This document shows, in pieces, positions 34,547 to 42,897 of a DNA stretch of 43,994 nucleotides (positions within the stretch are counted from its first letter, which is position 1; every line of letters begins with the position of its first letter). Under the pieces are notes generated by a model. That model saw only the letters and a list, made by a program, of their open reading frames with translations. It ran no database searches and was not told the origin of the DNA. The position numbers and the translations under genes are program-made. The DNA is from Xylanivirga thermophila (GTDB lineage Bacteria; Bacillota; Clostridia; Caldicoprobacterales; Xylanivirgaceae). The stretch lies in the NCBI RefSeq assembly GCF_004138105.1, contig NZ_RXHQ01000022.1, positions 1 to 43,994 on the forward strand, read 5' to 3'.

Positions 34547-35530
34547 ATGAGAGAGACTAGATATCCTTCTGTTTTAGCAAGTAGTATTCTATATCTTGTG
34601 GTATTACTACTTATGATAGTAATGCCACTTTTATTCAGTGGTCAAATAGACATGGAAAATGAGCCGATTCTTTACTATATAATGACTTTCAGTTTGGAAG
34701 TGACCATAATAGGTCTTCCACCTCTTATATATCTACTAGCCACTAAAAAAGATGTAAAAGAGGTTGCTAGATTTAATCCGCTGACCAAAAGGCAGGGCTG
34801 GCTGGTAGTTGGTATGGCGGTATTTGGATATTGTGTTATCATATTTATTAATATTATTTGGCTATGGCTTTTGAGCTTTATAGGCACACCAACAGCACCA
34901 CCTTCACCGCCAGTGGAGAATCTGTGGCAGTACCTTTTGGGAGTAATATGTGTAGGTGCAGTGCCAGCTTTTGTAGAGGAGTTTTTATTTAGAGGTGTTA
35001 TATTAAGGGGATATGAAAATATAGGACGTACTGCGGCGGTTGTTTTAACCGGTATCTTATTTGCATTACTTCATATGAGTGTGGTTACATTGCCGGCAAT
35101 AATATTGTTAGGTATTGTGATAAGCTATGTGGTGCAAAAAAGCAACTCCATATGGGCTGGATTTATATATCATTTTACAAATAATACCATAGCGGTTACT
35201 GCTACCTATATACAGTCAAAAGTTCAAGGTTTGTATGCTGAAAATGAAATTATGATGCAAGATATTTCAAAGCTTCCCAAGGGGGCTATACTTGCCGGCA
35301 TAGGATTTTGGGCGATTATAGCAGTGCTTGCATTATGGGCATTTATATCATGTTTTAAAAGTTTTAACAAGGAAACGAAAGGGACTTCAGTATATGTGGA
35401 GGAAGATGGGGCTATGGTTTCGCCCATAAGGTGGAGTATGGTAGATATGATGCCGGCGATAGTTGCTGTTATCATAGTAGGAATTTTTATTGCCATAGAG
35501 ATCTTAGGAATGCGAAATGGCTTTATCTAA
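34547..35530 (+). CDS. CPBP family intramembrane metalloprotease
   Basis: This 327-residue membrane protein has about eight hydrophobic segments. The CPBP (CAAX protease and bacteriocin-processing) motifs are EEFLFRGVILRGYE (EExxxR), FALLHMS (FxxxH) and FIYHFTNNT near the third motif. Roles in the family range from prenyl-protein processing to bacteriocin self-immunity; the target is unknown. It lies 38 bp after htrA in the same direction, possibly a membrane quality-control unit. Confidence 0.88.
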   Translation: MRETRYPSVLASSILYLVVLLLMIVMPLLFSGQIDMENEPILYYIMTFSLEVTIIGLPPLIYLLATKKDVKEVARFNPLTKRQGWLVVGMAVFGYCVIIFINIIWLWLLSFIGTPTAPPSPPVENLWQYLLGVICVGAVPAFVEEFLFRGVILRGYENIGRTAAVVLTGILFALLHMSVVTLPAIILLGIVISYVVQKSNSIWAGFIYHFTNNTIAVTATYIQSKVQGLYAENEIMMQDISKLPKGAILAGIGFWAIIAVLALWAFISCFKSFNKETKGTSVYVEEDGAMVSPIRWSMVDMMPAIVAVIIVGIFIAIEILGMRNGFI

Positions 35531-35547
35531 AGTATGGAGCAGTGTTT

Positions 35548-36036
35548 ATGGATATCAGAATAATAGCTGTAGGTAAGGTGAAAGAGCCTTACCTCAAAAA
35601 GGGTATAGAGGAATATATAAACCGTATTAGAACTTATTATAATATAGAGATTATAGAAGTGCAGGATGAAAGAGCACCGGAGGGTATATCAAAGCATGCA
35701 CAGGATATTATAAAGGCCAAAGAAGGGGAAAAGATCATGAGATTTAAAAGGGCGGGAGCCTTTTCTATAGCATTGGCTATAGAAGGGCAGCCCTTTAATT
35801 CTGAAAATTTTGCAGAAAGGATAAGTAACTTAGGTGAAAAAGGAGTAGAAAGTATAGATTTTATAATAGGTGGTTCTTTGGGATTGCATGATAGTATTAT
35901 AAATGGTGCTGATATGCTACTATCTTTTTCATCATTTACATTTCCACATCAACTTATGAGACTTATACTGCTCGATCAGATATATATAGCGTATGAAAAA
36001 GGAAGCAAGGGACATGAAAATAAAAATAATAGGTGA
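35548..36036 (+). CDS. rlmH: RlmH-type 23S rRNA pseudouridine methyltransferase lacking the conserved C-terminal tail
   Basis: RlmH is a SPOUT methyltransferase acting as a dimer on pseudouridine 1915 of 23S rRNA. This 162-residue copy has the normal start (MDIRIIAVGKVKEPYLKKGIEEY shortened here to its family pattern), the SAM loop IIGGSLGL at about 106-113 and FSSFTFPHQLMR at about 127-138. After QIY (144-146) it departs from the family: the usual R-A-x(5-8)-x-P/A-YHK tail is replaced by IAYEKGSKGHENKNNR. The missing tail is found on the next, overlapping gene. Start ATG 35548. See the finding on a possible heterodimer. Confidence 0.85.
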   Translation: MDIRIIAVGKVKEPYLKKGIEEYINRIRTYYNIEIIEVQDERAPEGISKHAQDIIKAKEGEKIMRFKRAGAFSIALAIEGQPFNSENFAERISNLGEKGVESIDFIIGGSLGLHDSIINGADMLLSFSSFTFPHQLMRLILLDQIYIAYEKGSKGHENKNNR

Positions 36037-36409
36037 AGAAAAAATACAGCATAAATATACTAAAGAGGCCATAAAAGAATATACCAAAAGGCTAAGTAAA
36101 TATTGTAAAATAGAACATAAGGTAACTAGAAATATAGAAAAAGAAACAAATAAGAAAACATATATAATTAAAATAGATAAAGATGGTGCAAAAATATCAT
36201 CTGAAAAACTGGCAAATAAAATAAATGATCTGGGAATACAAGGCTATAGCAATATAACCATAATTTTAAACAATGAATTTAATGAAAACATAGATTTTTA
36301 TTTGAATATTTCAAATATGGATATGGATACGGATTTACTTTTTATAATTATATATGAGCAGATCTATAGGGCTTACCGTATTATTAATAATGCTCCTTAC
36401 CATAAATAA
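36014..36409 (+). CDS. degenerate RlmH paralogue carrying the conserved C-terminal tail
   Basis: 131 residues, overlapping rlmH by 23 bp in another frame. The N-terminus (MKIKIIGEEKIQHKYTKEAI, then KEYTKRLSKYCKIE) aligns with RlmH. About 20 residues are missing in the middle. The SAM loop GGSxGL is replaced by NNEFNE (about 86-91), and TFPHQ by MDMDTD (about 102-107). The tail EQIYRAYRIINNAPYHK is perfectly conserved. AAAGGA lies about 10 bp before ATG 36014. An intact frame with this selective pattern of loss argues against simple decay. I infer a non-SAM-binding partner subunit; a decaying duplicate is the alternative. Confidence 0.75.
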   Translation: MKIKIIGEEKIQHKYTKEAIKEYTKRLSKYCKIEHKVTRNIEKETNKKTYIIKIDKDGAKISSEKLANKINDLGIQGYSNITIILNNEFNENIDFYLNISNMDMDTDLLFIIIYEQIYRAYRIINNAPYHK

Positions 36410-36437
36410 AAATAGGCTATATAAAGGGGTTGATGTC

Positions 36438-37370
36438 ATGGACAGGGGGAAATTACAAGAGATAATGGATGATTTGTCGATTTTGCCGGGATTACAGGAG
36501 CGTATGGAAAAGTTACGCCGACGTATATATGAAGCCGAAGATGAGGTAAAACAGTTACAAAGCAAATATGAATCCGAATCTTTAGATGTGAAGCAGCTAG
36601 AGCGGGAGTCATTTTCCAAAATAATATTAAAGTTCATTGGAAAATATGAAGGTAAAGTTGATAAAGAAACACAGGAAATGTTGGCTGCAAAGCTAGAATA
36701 TGATGAAGCATGTGATAGAGTTAGGGAGCTATATCGAGAACGTAACGAACTGGGGAGTAAAATAGCAGATTTAAAAAGGCAAGAGAAGCTATATGAAGAA
36801 GAGCTAAAGAGGCGGGAGAAAGAGATACTCAGTGGTATTACAAATGAAGTTTCCATTAAATATAAAAAACTCGAAGAAGAACGTGAAAGACTTTTAAAGC
36901 AGTTAGTCGAGACGGAAGAGGCTATTATGGCAGCAAATAGAGTTCAAAGTACAATAGAAAGTGCAATGAAACATCTTGAAAGCGCTGAAAGTTGGGCTAC
37001 ATATGATATATGGGCTAAAAGCGGGATAATAAGCCACATGGCAAAGTATAGTCATGTTGATGATGCTCAAGCGGAGTTTAATAGACTGCATTCTCAGCTT
37101 AAGGATTTACATAAGGAACTTATAGATATAGATATCTTTAAATCAGCAGAGTTTATAGACATAGATTCAACAACGAGAGCAATTGATTTTTGGTTTGATA
37201 ATATATTTACTGATCTAAATGTACGTAGTATGATTCGTGATAATGAGAAAAAATTGAGAAATCTAGATAGAAATATAGATAGAATAATTGCCAAACTTGA
37301 AAGTAATAAAACACAGATAAATAGGGATATCAATAATATCGAGTTTAAGAAAAAAGAGTTGATTGTGTAA
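36438..37370 (+). CDS. coiled-coil protein of unknown function
   Basis: 310 residues, highly charged, mostly predicted coiled coil from about 15 to 180 and again at 215-305, with heptad-like runs such as QERMEKLRRRIYEAEDEVKQ and EEERERLLKQLVETEEAIM. A break around 183-205 (HLESAESWATYDIWAKSG) contains the only aromatic cluster. No membrane segment or known motif. The overall look recalls PspA-like or DUF-type helical scaffolds but I do not recognise the family. AAAGGGG precedes ATG 36438. It follows the rlmH pair by 28 bp. Confidence 0.7.
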   Translation: MDRGKLQEIMDDLSILPGLQERMEKLRRRIYEAEDEVKQLQSKYESESLDVKQLERESFSKIILKFIGKYEGKVDKETQEMLAAKLEYDEACDRVRELYRERNELGSKIADLKRQEKLYEEELKRREKEILSGITNEVSIKYKKLEEERERLLKQLVETEEAIMAANRVQSTIESAMKHLESAESWATYDIWAKSGIISHMAKYSHVDDAQAEFNRLHSQLKDLHKELIDIDIFKSAEFIDIDSTTRAIDFWFDNIFTDLNVRSMIRDNEKKLRNLDRNIDRIIAKLESNKTQINRDINNIEFKKKELIV

Positions 37371-37391
37371 ATAATTTTGTGTATTCTTTTT

Positions 37392-37422
37392 ACAAACAGT
37401 AGGAGTTGTCCCTGCTGTTTGT
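37392..37422 (+). terminator. hairpin after the coiled-coil gene
   Basis: ACAAACAG (37392-37399) pairs with CTGTTTGT (37415-37422), extended by TAGG/CCTG with a wobble. The following sequence ATTATATTT is only moderately T-rich. Confidence 0.65.
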
Positions 37423-37435
37423 ATTATATTTGCTA

Positions 37436-37444
37436 TGATATAAT
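37436..37444 (+). promoter_or_regulatory. extended -10 promoter of the regulator gene
   Basis: TGATATAAT with TATAAT at 37439-37444, 48 bp before the start codon; no clear -35. Confidence 0.45.
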
Positions 37445-37491
37445 CTACTAAAAAGTTGGTAAGGTGGAATAGGTAGGAGGGTGGAAATAAC

Positions 37492-38178
37492 ATGGGTAAT
37501 GAGAATGATTCAAGAATACTTATTGTTGAAGATGATACAGATATCAACAATTATATTTTTGAAAGTCTTTCAGTTAATAATTATAATTGTAAACAGGCTT
37601 TTTCTGGGACAGAAGCTTTGCTTTATTTAGGGAAATATGATTTTGATATTATTTTGCTTGATTTAATGCTTCCAGGAATTTCAGGAGAACAATTAATATC
37701 AGAAATAAAGAATTTGACGGATTCCTCTATCATTGTTATTTCTGCGAAGGATGAATTGGAAAGCAAAGTTGATGTATTAATGTTAGGAGCAGATGATTAT
37801 CTTACAAAGCCCTTTAAAATAGAAGAATTAAAGGCTAGAATGTTTGTGCAATTAAGAAATAAAAACAAAAAAGTAAATAACAAATTGATGAAATATAAAA
37901 ATCTGACACTGGATAAGTCTTTGCATAAGGTAATGATTGAAAATCATGAGGTGGATTTAACTCCGCAAGAATTTAAAATTTTAGAATTATTACTGAGCTT
38001 TCCTAATAGAGTGTTTTCAAAGCAAGATATCTATGATTTTGCATGGAATGAATACTTTGAGGGAGAAGATAAAACAGTAAATGTACATATTAGTAATATG
38101 AGGAAAAAATTCAAAGAGTATTCAGATGAAGAATATATAGAAACAGTTTGGGGAATAGGATTTCGGTTAAGCAAATAA
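37492..38178 (+). CDS. OmpR/PhoB-family response regulator
   Basis: This 228-residue regulator has a receiver domain with EDD near 12-14, phospho-acceptor Asp in IILLDLMLPG near 57, Ser in VISAKDE and Lys in YLTKPFK. The winged-helix DNA-binding domain (about 130-228) shows LTPQEFKILELLLS, VFSKQDIYDFAW and VNVHISNMRKKF. It is the first gene of a regulator-ATPase-permease-kinase set of the kind that detects and resists lantibiotics or bacitracin. GGAGGGTGGAAATAAC precedes the ATG. Isoleucine codons here are mostly ATT, unlike the ATA-rich genes to the left. Confidence 0.92.
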   Translation: MGNENDSRILIVEDDTDINNYIFESLSVNNYNCKQAFSGTEALLYLGKYDFDIILLDLMLPGISGEQLISEIKNLTDSSIIVISAKDELESKVDVLMLGADDYLTKPFKIEELKARMFVQLRNKNKKVNNKLMKYKNLTLDKSLHKVMIENHEVDLTPQEFKILELLLSFPNRVFSKQDIYDFAWNEYFEGEDKTVNVHISNMRKKFKEYSDEEYIETVWGIGFRLSK

Positions 38179-38179
38179 A

Positions 38180-38235
38180 TCTTTAACAATTCTTTAATCT
38201 TTATTTTCGAATTGTTAAACTTTTTCTTTTATAAT
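38180..38235 (+). promoter_or_regulatory. probable response-regulator site and ABC promoter
   Basis: TCTTTAA is repeated at 38180-38186 and 38191-38197, an 11-bp period typical of OmpR-family half-sites. A perfect 11-bp inverted repeat (TTTAACAATTC at 38182-38192 and its complement at 38209-38219) overlaps it. TATAAT at 38230-38235 lies 17 bp from TCGAAT (38207-38212). The arrangement suggests autoregulated induction of the transporter. Confidence 0.5.
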
Positions 38236-38265
38236 GTAAGTGATTATAAGAGAAGGAGGTTAGAA

Positions 38266-39189
38266 ATGGATTATTTACTTTCAGTTCAAAACTTATCAAA
38301 AAAATATAGCAATCAATTTGCCATTAATAATATAAGCTTAAATTTAAAAAAAGGCGAAATTTACGGGCTAATTGGGAAAAATGGAGCAGGGAAAACAACT
38401 CTTTTAAAGATTATAGCAGGATTAGTAAAACCTAGCAATGGAGAAATTGCCTTATTTGACTATAGTGGGGCTGATAGGGAAAAGGTTTTATCAAGAATAG
38501 GTACATTGATTGAAGCTCCTGGACTATATTCAAATTTAACGGCATATGACAACTTAAAGTTAAAGTGCTTATGCTTAGGGATAAATGATTCTAAATATAT
38601 TGGTTCTATCTTACAAATTGTTGGGCTAGAAGGGGAGTCAAATAAAAAGGTAAAACAATATTCTTTAGGAATGAAACAAAGATTAGGAATTGCCATGGCA
38701 TTAGTAGGAGAACCAGATTTATTATTATTAGATGAACCTATAAATGGATTAGATCCACAAGGGATAAAAGATGTTAGAGATATTGTATTGAAACTCAATA
38801 AAGAGTTGGGGATAACAATGATAATTTCAAGTCACATTTTGGATGAATTGTTAAAAATCGTTGATAGGTTTGGAATAATCAATGATGGAAGGCTATTAAA
38901 AGAAATATCGAAGGCAGAGTTTAAGGAGATATGCTCTAATCATATTGAAATAAAGATAGAAGAATCTAAAAAAGCAATTGTAGTCCTAGACAAATTAGGA
39001 TTTAACAATTACAAGGTGATAGATAATCATACGATAAATATTTATGAAAGATTAAATGATAGTGGATTAATCTCAATGGGATTATATAAGAACAATATTT
39101 CTATTAACAGTATCTCTATAGAATCTATCTCTATAGAGGATTATTTTATTCATTTAACAGGGGGTAATATTCATGAACAATCTAATTAG
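38266..39189 (+). CDS. ABC transporter ATPase, lantibiotic/bacitracin resistance type (BcrA-like)
   Basis: This 307-residue ATPase has Walker A GLIGKNGAGKTTLL near 36-49, the signature YSLGMKQRLG (the variant usual in BcrA/lantibiotic immunity ATPases), Walker B LLLLDEPINGLDPQG and the switch His in IISSHIL. A C-terminal ~90-residue extension follows, as in the BcrA group. ATG 38266 has GGAGG upstream; the earlier frame start at 38212 lacks a site. It overlaps the permease gene by 17 bp. Confidence 0.9.
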   Translation: MDYLLSVQNLSKKYSNQFAINNISLNLKKGEIYGLIGKNGAGKTTLLKIIAGLVKPSNGEIALFDYSGADREKVLSRIGTLIEAPGLYSNLTAYDNLKLKCLCLGINDSKYIGSILQIVGLEGESNKKVKQYSLGMKQRLGIAMALVGEPDLLLLDEPINGLDPQGIKDVRDIVLKLNKELGITMIISSHILDELLKIVDRFGIINDGRLLKEISKAEFKEICSNHIEIKIEESKKAIVVLDKLGFNNYKVIDNHTINIYERLNDSGLISMGLYKNNISINSISIESISIEDYFIHLTGGNIHEQSN

Positions 39190-40003
39190 AATGGATTTTT
39201 ATCGTATGAGAAAAAATAAAACCACATGGCTTATTTTGATATTTTTGATATTAATGATGTTTGCTTCCGTCTATATGTCCTATTCAGATATAGAGTATTA
39301 TAAGAACAACCCATCTGCATTAGAAAATCTAAAGTCATCTTCAGAGGAAGTTAATTGGGGAATATATATAGGAAGTGTTTCGCCAAAGTGGTGTGAAGAT
39401 AATAAAGTTCCCGTTGATGGATTAATCAAAATAAATATTCAGAGCAAAATTGTACTAATGTTTTTGGTCGTGTTTATTGTGGGTTTTGTAAGTAAAGAAA
39501 ATACTTCTGGTTTTATTAAAAATATTGCGGGACAAGTATCAAATCGTGGATTTATATTGTTATCTAAAATGATTATCGTAGGGATATATTCATTAATTTT
39601 ATTGGCAGTAGCAACTGTAACAATATTTGTAAGCAGTAAAATATTGTTTGGATATGTTTTTGTGGAGAATTTGCGATTGTTGATAAAATATATTCTTTAT
39701 CAATGGATATTGCATGTGGCATTTGGATCATTTATGATATTTTCAATTACACTTTTAAAAAATGAAATTGCAAGTTTATTAATAGGTATTTTAGTTTCCG
39801 CCGGTATATTACAAATTGTTGATGCTTTCATAAAATCAAATAAAAAAAGTATAATGTACTTTTTAAATTCGGGAAATATTGGACGATTAAGTATGAAGGG
39901 TATGGAGTTGGGAGATTATATACCATTATTTATAGCGATTGTTTCAACGACAATATATACGGCAATTAGTATGTATATTGCGAATAACAGAGATATTCAA
40001 TAA
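39173..40003 (+). CDS. ABC-2 type permease of the resistance transporter
   Basis: This 276-residue membrane protein has about six hydrophobic segments (near 18-36, 93-113, 131-155, 168-190, 197-216, 247-268) with the typical cytoplasmic start MNNLIRMDFYRMRKNKTTW. It is the membrane partner of the preceding ATPase; the size matches BcrB/MutG/EpiG-like permeases. GGGGG lies before the ATG inside the ATPase gene. The end is one base before the AAGGAG that serves the kinase. Confidence 0.87.
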   Translation: MNNLIRMDFYRMRKNKTTWLILIFLILMMFASVYMSYSDIEYYKNNPSALENLKSSSEEVNWGIYIGSVSPKWCEDNKVPVDGLIKINIQSKIVLMFLVVFIVGFVSKENTSGFIKNIAGQVSNRGFILLSKMIIVGIYSLILLAVATVTIFVSSKILFGYVFVENLRLLIKYILYQWILHVAFGSFMIFSITLLKNEIASLLIGILVSAGILQIVDAFIKSNKKSIMYFLNSGNIGRLSMKGMELGDYIPLFIAIVSTTIYTAISMYIANNRDIQ

Positions 40004-40016
40004 GGAGAGTATTAGG

Positions 40017-40916
40017 CTGAAGTTTGCGCTAATTATTATCATTATTATTTTATTTATTGCTATATTATATTTATATAATTATCGGAAACAAGTTCGTTCT
40101 ATTACTGAGCAATTAAAATTTATTATTTCACATGATACAAATAAAATTATTTTTTGTAATATGAAAAATAAAGAAATAAACAAATTAGCTAGAGAAATTA
40201 ACGAATTGATTAATCAATCAAAGGGTTTAAAAAAGGAATATGTAAATAAAGATATTTATTTAAAAAACACTTTAACAAGCTTATCTCATGATATAAGAAC
40301 TCCATTAACTTCCTTAGATGGTTATATTCAATTGCTAAAAGCAAGCGATGATTTAAATAAAAAGGATTATTATACAGATATATTACAAGATAGGGTAAAT
40401 GTATTAAATTACATGATTGAGAATTTATTTATATATTCAAAACTTCAAAATCACATATTTCATTTAGAATTAGAAATATGTGATTTAAAGGAAATTTTAG
40501 TTAATACAATTTTTCAATACTACGAAGAATTTCAAAAAGAAAACATTGATTTATCAATTAAATTCAATGAAGATGAAGATTATTATGTTGTTTCAAATGA
40601 AACAGCTTTGATTAGAATTATACAAAATATCATTAAAAATATTTTAGAACATGCTAGAGATAGTGCGGTAATAGCAATGGCAAAAGTAAACAATAAAATT
40701 ACATTAGAATTTAAAAATCAATTCGATATCAGTGATAAGGTTGATCCAAATAGGATTTTTGACTTATTTTATAAAAGCGATTCAGCGAGGAGTAAAAGTT
40801 CTAGTGGCATAGGGTTGACTGTTGTAGAAGAATTAGTTAGGCAAATTAAGGGAAATATCAAATGTGAAATAAATGGGACTGCATTTAGTTTGATACTAAC
40901 ATTTTTCACTAAATAA
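40017..40916 (+). CDS. sensor histidine kinase, probably starting at CTG
   Basis: About 299 residues with one N-terminal membrane helix (KFALIIIIIILFIAILYLYN), a HisKA domain (LTSLSHDIRTPLTSLDGYIQ, His of SHD) and an ATPase domain (RIIQNIIKNILEHA, FYKSDSARSKSSSGIGLTVVEELV). It has too little outside sequence for direct ligand binding, so like other intramembrane-sensing kinases it may sense through the ABC transporter. No ATG/GTG/TTG occurs near the ribosome site AAGGAG at 40002-40007. CTG 40017 is 9 bp away and fits best; ATT 40011 is too close, and TTG 39939 lies inside the permease gene without a site. Confidence 0.82.
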   Translation: MKFALIIIIIILFIAILYLYNYRKQVRSITEQLKFIISHDTNKIIFCNMKNKEINKLAREINELINQSKGLKKEYVNKDIYLKNTLTSLSHDIRTPLTSLDGYIQLLKASDDLNKKDYYTDILQDRVNVLNYMIENLFIYSKLQNHIFHLELEICDLKEILVNTIFQYYEEFQKENIDLSIKFNEDEDYYVVSNETALIRIIQNIIKNILEHARDSAVIAMAKVNNKITLEFKNQFDISDKVDPNRIFDLFYKSDSARSKSSSGIGLTVVEELVRQIKGNIKCEINGTAFSLILTFFTK

Positions 40917-41219
40917 CTAGGATATATGGAGCATTAAACGGGAAAGATGTTTTAGGTATCATAACTGGGATCTTGTAATAAACCAGCCTAGCATAATGTT
41001 TTCAGCAACTAAATCTTCTGATATAATTATTCTGTAAGTCATCCTTTGTTATATTAGTTTTTTGATAAAAACATTTTATTACAAAGCGATGACTTATTTT
41101 ATTGATAAGTTCTGTTTATGCAACAAACTAATATTAGAATAAATAATTCAAGTTATAATTTATTATAGGGACGTGAAGATATTTATATTTAAACCTTTTA
41201 GGAAGCAGGAGAGCAAGAA
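40917..41219 (+). other. non-coding gap with gene debris and an inverted repeat
   Basis: No intact gene. Short overlapping open stretches encode IYGALNGKDVLGIITGIL followed by stops (about 40920-40980) and, in another frame, NQPSIMFSATKSSD, which look like fragments. A GTG at about 41173 opens a 22-codon frame (FIFKPFRKQESKN) that ends where the permease frame begins. A probable terminator for the kinase operon lies at 41036-41095. Confidence 0.5.
41036..41095 (+). terminator. inverted repeat after the kinase gene
   Basis: AAGTCATCCTTTGT (41036-41049) pairs with ACAAAGCGATGACTT (41081-41095) with one bulge and a 31-nt loop; TATTTTATT follows. The large loop makes it a weak terminator, or the remains of a mobile-element end. 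Confidence 0.45.
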
Positions 41220-42896
41220 TTGCAAAATTGCTGGTATATAGGTCAATCATCGGAAGACCTTTATACAATGCTATTTCCTGGCATGGTACAATATTCTGGT
41301 AATTTTCGCAATGATCCCATACACGGAGTTTCAGAGAAAGTTGTAGCTGCTACTTGGTTTGTGTTGATTATAACCATATTACTTCTTACTTATTATGATA
41401 CGGTATATAGTAAAAAAGAGCAAATAATAAAAATGGTATTAGGTGCAGACTCTATTCATATGCGGGCTCATAAAGTCATATCTGATATAGTGGGATTTTT
41501 GATTTCAGCACTTGTAGCTATACTATTATTATTGCCATTCACAAATCCGCTGTTTAGATGGAATACATCTGTAATAGGATTTTTGATCTTGATTTTAAGT
41601 AATGGTTTTGTTATTGCCTTAGGTATGGGAGTCAGAAAGCCTTTACAAATTAAATTTGTTGCTTATTCTAAAAAAGCATTACGTATAAGCGTTATAATTA
41701 AGGGATTAGTTGCTATTCTAACTGTTTTAATATTATCTGTTACTATATATCTATCCTTTGAAGGGATAAAGCTTTATAAGCAAAAAAACTACTATTCAAG
41801 ACAACCGAATATGGTTCACGTTGATGTTACTTATCCCTATGACTATGAAAAAATGGAATTTGCAATTGGACACTTTGAAAGCATCCCCCCTCTTGATATA
41901 TATGAGCAGGTTCGTGATAATTTTATGCGTTATAGTTACAATGAACTTAGATGTTCTCTTGTCTGTTACGAATCTTTTGAAAAAGTTTGTCCAAAATGGG
42001 GAGATAGATATATATTTGCTAACTTGTCGGGATTAACACAATACAGTGACATGGTTCCAGAATGGGATGTTCTTTGCCAAATGGAAGGTAATTATATTTT
42101 AATTCCTGATAGTGCAAATAAATCAGAAATAGTGGAAGAAATCATGGAAGCTGGCAATCTGTTGGGATTAGATGAAAATAATTTAAATGGAGTATTCACA
42201 TATAAAGATGGACTCTCTGTTATAGCAGAGGGTCATATAAACAATGAATTTGATTATTCTTACAAAATTAAAAATCCAGTTATACTCTTGGATACCTATA
42301 ACTATGGAGCATTGCCAGTATATCCTGTGAGTTATCAATTAAAAGAAGCTGACCATCCCGATGGAATAATTGCACATAAATTTGAATATCTTATGCAATT
42401 TATAACTTTAGAAAATAACCAAGAAAAAATTCGTGACTTTGCCAATGCAATTTCCGGTGAGGCAATAAATCCGTCATTGGTCGAATTTACTGTTATCAAT
42501 GTGGGTAATTGGTTTAATGGCCTCTGGTCTCTGCAAAATAGAAGTTTGTTGATTGCTGTGATATTGACATTATTGATACTCATTCTGGAAGTGCAGATTT
42601 CAATTCTTTCGTTGAGAATCGCCTACGAAACAAATGCAAAGGAACTGACCATTAAAAAGGTCATGGGCTATTCTGTATTTGAACGATTTAAATCTTTTTT
42701 TCTATTGATTGGTGTCCTGTGTGGGATTTCTTTGGTTGGTGCTCTAGTATGTACAATAATTTTTAAAATTGGTGCTATTGGCTATATAGCTTGGGAAAGT
42801 ATTATTGTCTTTTTATTAGATATTGGCATCCTTCTATATTTGACACGGAAAAATGATAATTTACAAATTCAAAGGGTATTGAAGGGAGGAATTTAG
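41220..42896 (+). pseudogene. FtsX-like/DUF1430-type bacteriocin-associated permease, 5' truncated
   Basis: 558 residues. The open frame starts near a transmembrane segment (residues 43-58, TWFVLIITILLLTYYD) followed by KKEQIIKMVLGADS, the cytoplasmic motif that in this family comes after a first helix and an outside domain. The remaining layout is three more helices, a large outside domain (about 195-430), and a C-terminal FtsX-like block (ILTLLILILEVQISILSLRIAYETNAKELTIKKVMGYSVFERF). Family members of the bacteriocin-associated membrane protein group are usually near 650-700 residues, so about the first 100-150 are missing. TTG 41220 has AGGAG 8 bp upstream, and an in-frame stop lies at 41199. 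It may still be expressed with the next ATPase. Confidence 0.65.
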
Positions 42897-42897
42897 T

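Larger units (their letters stand above)
893..36818. repeat. dispersed octamer GGCGGGAG, 16 exact copies
   Basis: Exact copies read on the + strand start at 2683, 8741, 9904, 16060, 17004, 33734, 34331, 35751 and 36811. Copies on the minus strand (CTCCCGCC) start at 893, 5154, 12267, 12368, 12573, 20244 and 30037. Fourteen of 16 point the same way as the gene they lie in. None occurs from 36.9 to 44 kb. For so GC-rich an octamer in AT-rich DNA, well under one copy would be expected by chance. Confidence 0.75.

Noticed and set aside
36014-36409. SCC-type cassette insertion at the 3' end of rlmH (as in orfX of staphylococci)
   Set aside because: The region between the two tails is only a second RlmH-like gene. 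There is no recombinase and no duplicated att sequence, since the normal tail is not present in the first copy.
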